A program made the position numbers and the translations under genes. Source: JAJPHC01 sp035255945 (GTDB taxonomy: Bacteria > Acidobacteriota > Thermoanaerobaculia > Gp7-AA8). Taken from it: a stretch of DNA of 13,125 nt. The stretch covers positions 1 to 13,125 of the forward strand of contig DATEZA010000273.1 in the NCBI GenBank assembly GCA_035255945.1. The letters run 5' to 3'. The notes under the pieces are model-generated. The model was given only the letters and a program-made list of their open reading frames with translations. It had not been told where the DNA came from and ran no database searches. Shown piece by piece: positions 9,768 to 13,125 of the stretch. Within the stretch, counting starts at the first letter, position 1. Every line of letters begins with the position of its first letter.

Positions 9768-9770
9768 ACT
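9765..9770 (+). promoter_or_regulatory. Possible -10 element for a leaderless transcript
   Basis: TAGACT ends seven bases before the ATG at 9778 and matches the TAnnnT core of bacterial -10 boxes at the spacing seen in leaderless genes. There is no Shine-Dalgarno sequence before that ATG. The first three bases are also the rfbB stop codon, so coincidence is quite possible. No convincing -35 box is visible. Confidence 0.25.
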
Positions 9771-9777
9771 CGCGCGC

Positions 9778-10191
9778 ATGCGCAAACTCTGTTTGCTGCT
9801 CTTTCTCGCGTTCTCCGCGTCCGCGCAAGTCTCGCAGTTCACCGGCACGTGGGTGAGCACCGATCCCGAGACGCACGGGATCGTCAAGCTCACCATCACC
9901 GGCGAGACGTCCACGCCCTCAATGCAGATGTGGGCCTACTGCCGTCCCGCGCCGTGCGACTGGGGCCGTACCACTGCCGTCGCATACGCGCCCGATCCCG
10001 GATCCGATCCGGTCAGGACCGCGATTGCACTCACGGCGAGCTTCTCGACGAGCTACAGCTACTCGACAGTCGTTGTGACGCCGAATGCGGCGGGCGGCAC
10101 GCTGACGGTCGCGGTCTACACCCAGTTCCGGGAGAAGAACGGCGCCAGCCGCTTCGCGTTCACCGGCACCGAAGAATTCCGGCGAGTGTAG
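9778..10191 (+). CDS. Small secreted protein of unknown function with a CDWG motif
   Basis: The product has 137 residues. A signal peptide (1-17, MRKLCLLLFLAFSASAQ, cut after ASA) precedes a small beta-rich domain. That domain starts FTGTWVSTDPETHGIVKLTI and has a Cys55/Cys60 pair ending in CDWG (60-63). It finishes with alternating hydrophobic strands and FTGTEEFRRV. From memory, similar GTW...CDWG proteins occur as uncharacterised periplasmic or lipocalin-like proteins in Acidobacteriota; no function is known to me. I placed the start at 9778 because an in-frame start at 9688 would overlap rfbB and hide the signal peptide. The TAG stop is part of a repeat (10188-10235), and the last codons are duplicated downstream. 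Confidence 0.8.
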   Translation: MRKLCLLLFLAFSASAQVSQFTGTWVSTDPETHGIVKLTITGETSTPSMQMWAYCRPAPCDWGRTTAVAYAPDPGSDPVRTAIALTASFSTSYSYSTVVVTPNAAGGTLTVAVYTQFREKNGASRFAFTGTEEFRRV

Positions 10192-10316
10192 GACAAGCTC
10201 TCAGCTTGTCCCGACAACCTGAGAGGTTGTCGTACACCACAACCACCGAAGAATTCCGGAGAGTGTAGGACAAGCTCTCAGCTTGTCCCCGACAACCTGA
10301 GAGGTTGTCGTACACC
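10168..10316. repeat. Tandem duplication of a gene 3' end plus hairpin repeat
   Basis: Unit 1 runs from 10168 to about 10244 and unit 2 from 10245 to 10316, where it ends at the conserved TACACC. The units begin with ACCGAAGAATTCCGG and are nearly identical, differing by one substitution (C10183 versus A) and one extra C in the C-run near 10290. Each carries the codons for the last residues (TEEFRRV) of the secreted protein, the stop, and two hairpins. Only the first copy is part of the gene. High identity implies a recent event. Confidence 0.9.
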
Positions 10317-10339
10317 GACAACCTGAGAGGTTGTCCTAC
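10188..10339. repeat. Cluster of five GTAG-flanked hairpins (REP-like) between convergent genes
   Basis: Two hairpin types alternate. One is GGACAAGCT-CTC-AGCTTGTCC (10191-10211 and 10268-10288). The other is CGACAACCT-GAG-AGGTTGTCG (10212-10232 and 10290-10310). A shorter third copy of the second type lies at 10317-10335. All stems are perfect, and the two types differ by a compensated G/C swap. GTAG precedes the cluster at 10188-10191, and its complement CTAC ends it at 10336-10339. The TAG stops of both convergent genes lie in these tetranucleotides. The cluster may act as a bidirectional terminator, although no T-run is present. Confidence 0.92.
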
Positions 10340-11031
10340 GCGATCAATCGCGCGATCGCGAACGCCGCCGATGCCGCCAGCCCGCCCGTGATCGTCGTCT
10401 GCAGCGCGCTCTTCCACCGCTTCGCGCCGGTGTAGCGGCCCTTCACGTAGCCGAACACGAACAGCGCGAGCAGGGTGATCGCGCACGACACGATGAGCGC
10501 CGTCGTCGCCCCGTGCAGGATCATGTACGGGAACAGCGGCACGAGGCCGCCGGCGATGTACGCGCCGCCGATCACCATCGCGCTCGTCGTCGCGCGGCGC
10601 GGATCGGGCTTTTCCAGCCCGAGCTCGAAGCGCATCATGAAATCGACCCACTGCTTCGGCCGCCTCGTCATCGCCTCGACCACCGGCGCGATGTGCTCCT
10701 CCGCCACGCCGTACTCGCGAAAAATATCTGCGACTTCGTTCATCTCTTCACGCGGAATCTCGCGCACCTCGCGCTCTTCACGGCGCTGCTCCGCCGCGTA
10801 ATGCTCCGCGTCGCTTTTCGCCGCGAGATAGCCGCCGAGTCCCATGGCGATGGAGCCGGCGGCGATCTCCGCGAGTCCCGCCGTGACGACGATGCCGCTC
10901 GACTGAACCGCGCCCGAGAGCCCCGCCGCGAGCGCGAACGGCACGGTCAGTCCGTCGGCCATGCCGATGACCACATCCCGTACTACGTCGCTCGCGGTGA
11001 AGTGCCGCTCCACGTGCAGCGTCTGCGGCAT
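10336..11031 (-). CDS. VIT1/CCC1-family iron or manganese transporter
   Basis: The family moves Fe2+ or Mn2+ out of the cytosol, in exchange for protons in the plant members. The 231-residue product has five likely helices with a soluble helical insert (about 75-140). Counting from the ATG at 11031, Asp26 and Met63 lie in the membrane part, and Glu85, Glu88, Glu96, Glu99, Met132, Met133 and Glu136 lie in the insert. As I recall the metal ligands of the eucalyptus VIT1 structure, these match with a constant offset of 17, so the transport and metal-binding sites look intact. The start shares its A with the stop of the response regulator (TGATG), and GGAG sits eight bases upstream. A GTG at 11049 is less likely. 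The TAG stop belongs to the hairpin repeat at 10188-10339. Confidence 0.9.
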   Translation of the reverse strand: MPQTLHVERHFTASDVVRDVVIGMADGLTVPFALAAGLSGAVQSSGIVVTAGLAEIAAGSIAMGLGGYLAAKSDAEHYAAEQRREEREVREIPREEMNEVADIFREYGVAEEHIAPVVEAMTRRPKQWVDFMMRFELGLEKPDPRRATTSAMVIGGAYIAGGLVPLFPYMILHGATTALIVSCAITLLALFVFGYVKGRYTGAKRWKSALQTTITGGLAASAAFAIARLIA

Positions 11032-11414
11032 CAGTTCGACTCCGCGCACGTGCGGATGTCGTCGATCAGCTTCAGCATGTCGAACGGCTTGGCGTGAATG
11101 CGGAACACGTTGCCATCGAACTTCTTCAGGATCTCGTGCTCCGGCACGGCGGACGCGATGATCGTGCAGGGGATCATGTCCGGATGCTTCTCCTTCATGT
11201 GCAGCAGCACGGCGAATCCATCGACGCGCGGCATCATCAGGTCGAGGATGACCAGCGAGTAGCCGTTGGCGTCGAGGCGCTCGATTGCTTCGGCGCCGTC
11301 GCGGGCGGTATCGACGGCGAGGTTCTGCCGTTCGACGACTTTGGCCAGCATCATGCGGATCGGCTCGTCGTCATCGACGACCAGCACCCGCTTCTGGGAA
11401 TCGGTCCGCGACAT
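11031..11414 (-). CDS. Single-domain response regulator (receiver only)
   Basis: This is a stand-alone REC domain of 127 residues. It has the acidic pair Asp14/Asp15 (VVDDDEP), the phosphorylation site Asp58 (LVILDLMMPRVDG), Ser88 in the Thr/Ser switch position (IIASAVPE) and Lys109 (HAKPFD). All the residues needed for phosphorylation are present. There is no DNA-binding or enzymatic output domain, so it must act through protein contact or phosphotransfer. No histidine kinase is encoded in the window. It begins 18 bases after the small membrane protein gene and is translationally coupled to the VIT-family transporter. The ribosome site is weak (AGG about 15 bases before the ATG). Confidence 0.92.
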   Translation of the reverse strand: MSRTDSQKRVLVVDDDEPIRMMLAKVVERQNLAVDTARDGAEAIERLDANGYSLVILDLMMPRVDGFAVLLHMKEKHPDMIPCTIIASAVPEHEILKKFDGNVFRIHAKPFDMLKLIDDIRTCAESN

Positions 11415-11432
11415 GCAGCGGCAAGTCTGCCT

Positions 11433-11693
11433 TTAAGCCGCCGCTGCTGCAATCACAAAAGGCAGCGCCACTAGACACAGCACGATGGCGATCGGAATCA
11501 GCACCGCGGCGACCACCGCGCCGACCGCGACCAGCACGATCAGCTTCACCAGGAACACGACCGCGATGATCGGAACGAAGATCAGCTTCAGCGGCAGCAA
11601 CACCAGCTTGAGCGTGAACTTCAGCGCCGTGACCGCGGCGAGCATCACCGCGCCGGTGAAGAAGAGGACGGCGAGAGCCAGAAGCGTGAACAT
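11433..11693 (-). CDS. Small highly hydrophobic membrane protein of unknown function
   Basis: The product has 86 residues, nearly all hydrophobic. Two or three helices are likely, broken by lysines and prolines (LKFTLKLVLLPLKLIFVP, FLVKLIVLV), with an alanine-rich C-terminus. No family is recognised. I chose the ATG at 11693 because GGAGG lies five bases upstream. The longer open frame to 11810 would read through the twin-hairpin repeat and gives an Arg-rich extension that does not look like protein. It is the first gene of a minus-strand trio with the response regulator and the VIT-family transporter. Confidence 0.7.
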   Translation of the reverse strand: MFTLLALAVLFFTGAVMLAAVTALKFTLKLVLLPLKLIFVPIIAVVFLVKLIVLVAVGAVVAAVLIPIAIVLCLVALPFVIAAAAA

Positions 11694-11742
11694 GCAAGCC
11701 TCCGACTGGTGATACGAAAGATGGGGTTGCGGGGTTGCGCAC

Positions 11743-11808
11743 GTGTGGCGCCGGCGACCTCGCCGGCGATCTCGCATACCGGCCGCCGCCGAGTCGGCGG
11801 CGCCACAC
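11743..11808. repeat. Twin-hairpin inverted repeat (GTGTGGCGCCG family)
   Basis: A perfect 11-bp outer pair, GTGTGGCGCCG (11743-11753) and its complement (11798-11808), encloses two inner hairpins. These are CGCCGGCGA-CC-TCGCCGGCG (11749-11768) and CGCCGCCGA-G-TCGGCGGCG (11784-11802). The inner stems are perfect and differ by a compensated base pair. The element lies in the 137-base gap between the amidohydrolase stop and the small membrane protein start. The rest of that gap holds only the GGAGG site and a doubled GCAACCCC (minus strand, 11723-11738). Confidence 0.88.
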
Positions 11809-11830
11809 ATGCTCTCCCCTCACCCGGCGC

Positions 11831-13102
11831 TCAGGGTTGCTTGTAGACCACGCCGCTCTTCATCACGAACGACACGCGATCGAGCACGTGAATGTCCTGC
11901 ACCGGATCGCCCGGCACCGCGATGATGTCGGCGTACTTGCCCGCCTCGATCGAGCCGATCCGTTTGTCCCAGCCGAGGAGCTTCGCGCCGCCGATCGTTG
12001 CAGCGGCGATCGCGTCCGCTGGTTTCATCCCGCCCCATTCCACCATCAGCGTCAGTTCGTGCATGTTCGTCCCATGCGCGCCGACGCCCGCATCCGTGCC
12101 CATCGCGATCGGGACGTGATTCGCCAGCGCGAGCTTCATCGCGTTGCGCACGGCGGACGCCGCGGCGAGCGCCTTCTCCGCGCGCAATCCCTTCAGCACG
12201 CCGGACTTCGCCGCCTTCTCCACGGTCTCCACCGCGGACAGCGTGGGCACGAGATACGTCCCGCGCTCCGCCATCATCTTCGCCCCCTCTTCATCGAGAA
12301 ACGAGCCGTGCTCGATCGACGACACGCCCGCGCGCACCGCGAGCTTGATCCCCTCGGTGCCATGCGCATGCGCCGCGACTTTCCGCTCCAGCTTGTTCGC
12401 TTCATCGACCAGCGCCTTCAACTCCTCGAACGAGTACTGCGTCGCGCCGACCGCATCGCCCTCGGACAAAACTCCGCCGGTCGCGCAGACTTTGATCACA
12501 TCCGCGCCGTACTTCACCTGATTGCGCACCGCGGCGCGCACTTCCTCCGCACCGTTCGCGACGCCGTCACGCGGTCCGCGCTCAATCACGCCGGGACGGA
12601 ATCCGTTGTCGTCGCAATGACCGCCGGTGATGCCGATGGCGTGCGCGGCCGAGCGCATGCGCGGACCGGGCACATGTCCTTCGTTGATCGCCTGGCGCAG
12701 CGCGATGTCGTTGAAGTACGACGCGCCGACGTTGCGCACGGTGGTGATGCCGGCGAGCAGCGTCTTCTGCGCATTCTCCACGCCCCGGATCGCGCCGTAG
12801 CCCTCGAGGTCGCGCACTTCCGAATCGTCCCAGCCCGGCTCGCCGAGTGCGCGGCCGATGAGATGCGTGTGCGCATCGATGAAGCCGGGCAGGATCGTCG
12901 CGCCGCCGAGGTCGATCACTTTCGCTTTCGCGGGAATCGGGAGATTCGCGCCGGCGGCGGTGATCGTGTCGCCCTCGACGATCACGACCGCGTTGTCGAT
13001 CGCGTTGCCGCCGGGCACCGCGAGCATGTGCGCGGCCTTGATGGCGATGGTTTGTGCGTGTGCGGTGGCCGTCAGAAGAAGAGCGAGCAGGACATTACGC
13101 AT
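11831..13102 (-). CDS. Secreted metal-dependent amidohydrolase, possibly an Xaa-Pro/Xaa-Arg-type dipeptidase
   Basis: The 423-residue product has a signal peptide (1-17, MRNVLLALLLTATAHAQ), so it acts in the periplasm or outside. It is an amidohydrolase-superfamily barrel. The metal ligands are His78 and His80 (GFIDAHTH), a probable carboxylated Lys204 (DVIKVCATGG), His245 (AAHAHG), His265 (SIEHGS) and catalytic Asp337 (GTDAG). IEAGKYADIIAVPGDP near the end is typical of the imidazolonepropionase-like branch. A lysine-bridged binuclear site of this type is found in secreted dipeptidases cleaving C-terminal Pro or Arg, so a peptidase is my first guess, but the substrate cannot be read from sequence. 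No Shine-Dalgarno site is seen; a -10-like TAGAAT lies six bases before the ATG. Confidence 0.88.
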   Translation of the reverse strand: MRNVLLALLLTATAHAQTIAIKAAHMLAVPGGNAIDNAVVIVEGDTITAAGANLPIPAKAKVIDLGGATILPGFIDAHTHLIGRALGEPGWDDSEVRDLEGYGAIRGVENAQKTLLAGITTVRNVGASYFNDIALRQAINEGHVPGPRMRSAAHAIGITGGHCDDNGFRPGVIERGPRDGVANGAEEVRAAVRNQVKYGADVIKVCATGGVLSEGDAVGATQYSFEELKALVDEANKLERKVAAHAHGTEGIKLAVRAGVSSIEHGSFLDEEGAKMMAERGTYLVPTLSAVETVEKAAKSGVLKGLRAEKALAAASAVRNAMKLALANHVPIAMGTDAGVGAHGTNMHELTLMVEWGGMKPADAIAAATIGGAKLLGWDKRIGSIEAGKYADIIAVPGDPVQDIHVLDRVSFVMKSGVVYKQP

Positions 13103-13108
13103 CGCGTG

Positions 13109-13114
13109 ATTCTA
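13109..13114 (-). promoter_or_regulatory. Possible -10 element for leaderless amidohydrolase transcript
   Basis: On the minus strand TAGAAT (five of six to TATAAT) ends six bases before the ATG at 13102. Transcription would begin at or next to the start codon, which fits the lack of a ribosome site. The -35 region would fall beyond the window edge. Confidence 0.35.
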
Positions 13115-13115
13115 G

Positions 13116-13125
13116 TGTCATCCTG
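13116..13125. repeat. Start of another TGTCATCCTGA-family repeat, cut by the window edge
   Basis: The last ten bases, TGTCATCCTG, are identical to the first ten of the palindrome at 8626-8723. Ten bases alone could match by chance, but the position just outside a gene fits a further copy. Confidence 0.45.

Noticed and set aside
9688..9777. Extended N-terminus of the CDWG protein
   Set aside because: The extra 30 residues overlap the end of rfbB, are Arg/Ser-rich and would bury an obvious signal peptide.
10168..10339. CRISPR-like array of repeated hairpins between convergent genes
   Set aside because: There are only two tandem units, with no unique spacers. The duplicated part includes coding sequence, so it is a tandem duplication of a REP-like cluster.
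11694..11740. Promoter upstream of the small membrane protein on the minus strand
   Set aside because: A TATCAC-like hexamer exists, but no -35 partner at suitable distance is seen; too weak to list.
11694..11810. Extended N-terminus of the small membrane protein
   Set aside because: It reads through the twin-hairpin repeat, and the ATG at 11693 has a strong GGAGG site.
11813..11830. Fragment of the CCCTCTCCCGC repeat next to the amidohydrolase stop
   Set aside because: CCCTCACCCG matches the complement of 4076-4085 over only ten bases with no stem, so it may be chance or a remnant.

Overview
The window is GC-rich bacterial DNA, most likely from Acidobacteriota or a relative with the same respiratory layout. 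That assignment is an inference from an alternative complex III (ACIII) cluster joined to a caa3-type oxidase, a Q-ending signal peptide style and many short palindromic intergenic repeats. No rRNA, tRNA, CRISPR array, transposase or phage gene is visible.

Positions 1-8621 (+ strand) hold one compact respiratory operon: actC (5' end cut by the window edge), actD, actE, actF, a one-TM unknown gene, a SCO copper chaperone gene, coxB with a fused cytochrome c domain, coxA of the A2 type, coxC and coxD. Most junctions are ATGA-type or 8-base overlaps. ACIII oxidises quinol and passes electrons through haem c of ActE. The cytochrome c domain and CuA of CoxB receive them, and CoxA reduces oxygen. 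SCO probably loads CuA.

Positions 8622-9767 hold a 98-bp palindrome and a solitary dTDP-glucose 4,6-dehydratase gene. Positions 9778-10191 encode a small secreted protein with a CDWG motif. It converges on a minus-strand trio: a VIT/CCC1-type metal transporter (10336-11031), a receiver-only response regulator (11031-11414) and a small very hydrophobic protein (11433-11693). A secreted metal-dependent amidohydrolase (11831-13102, minus strand) closes the window.

The least ordinary aspect is the repeats. At least five unrelated families of short palindromes sit at gene junctions, and several have become part of genes. One encodes the lipoprotein signal peptide of ActE. Another encodes the C-terminal tail of the unknown operon protein and supplies a Shine-Dalgarno-like sequence for the SCO gene. 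A third supplies the TAG stop codons of two convergent genes. Three families are pairs of inverted hairpins whose two halves differ by compensated base changes, the architecture of REPIN elements, which suggests selection on or copying of the folded form. No RAYT-type transposase lies in the window.
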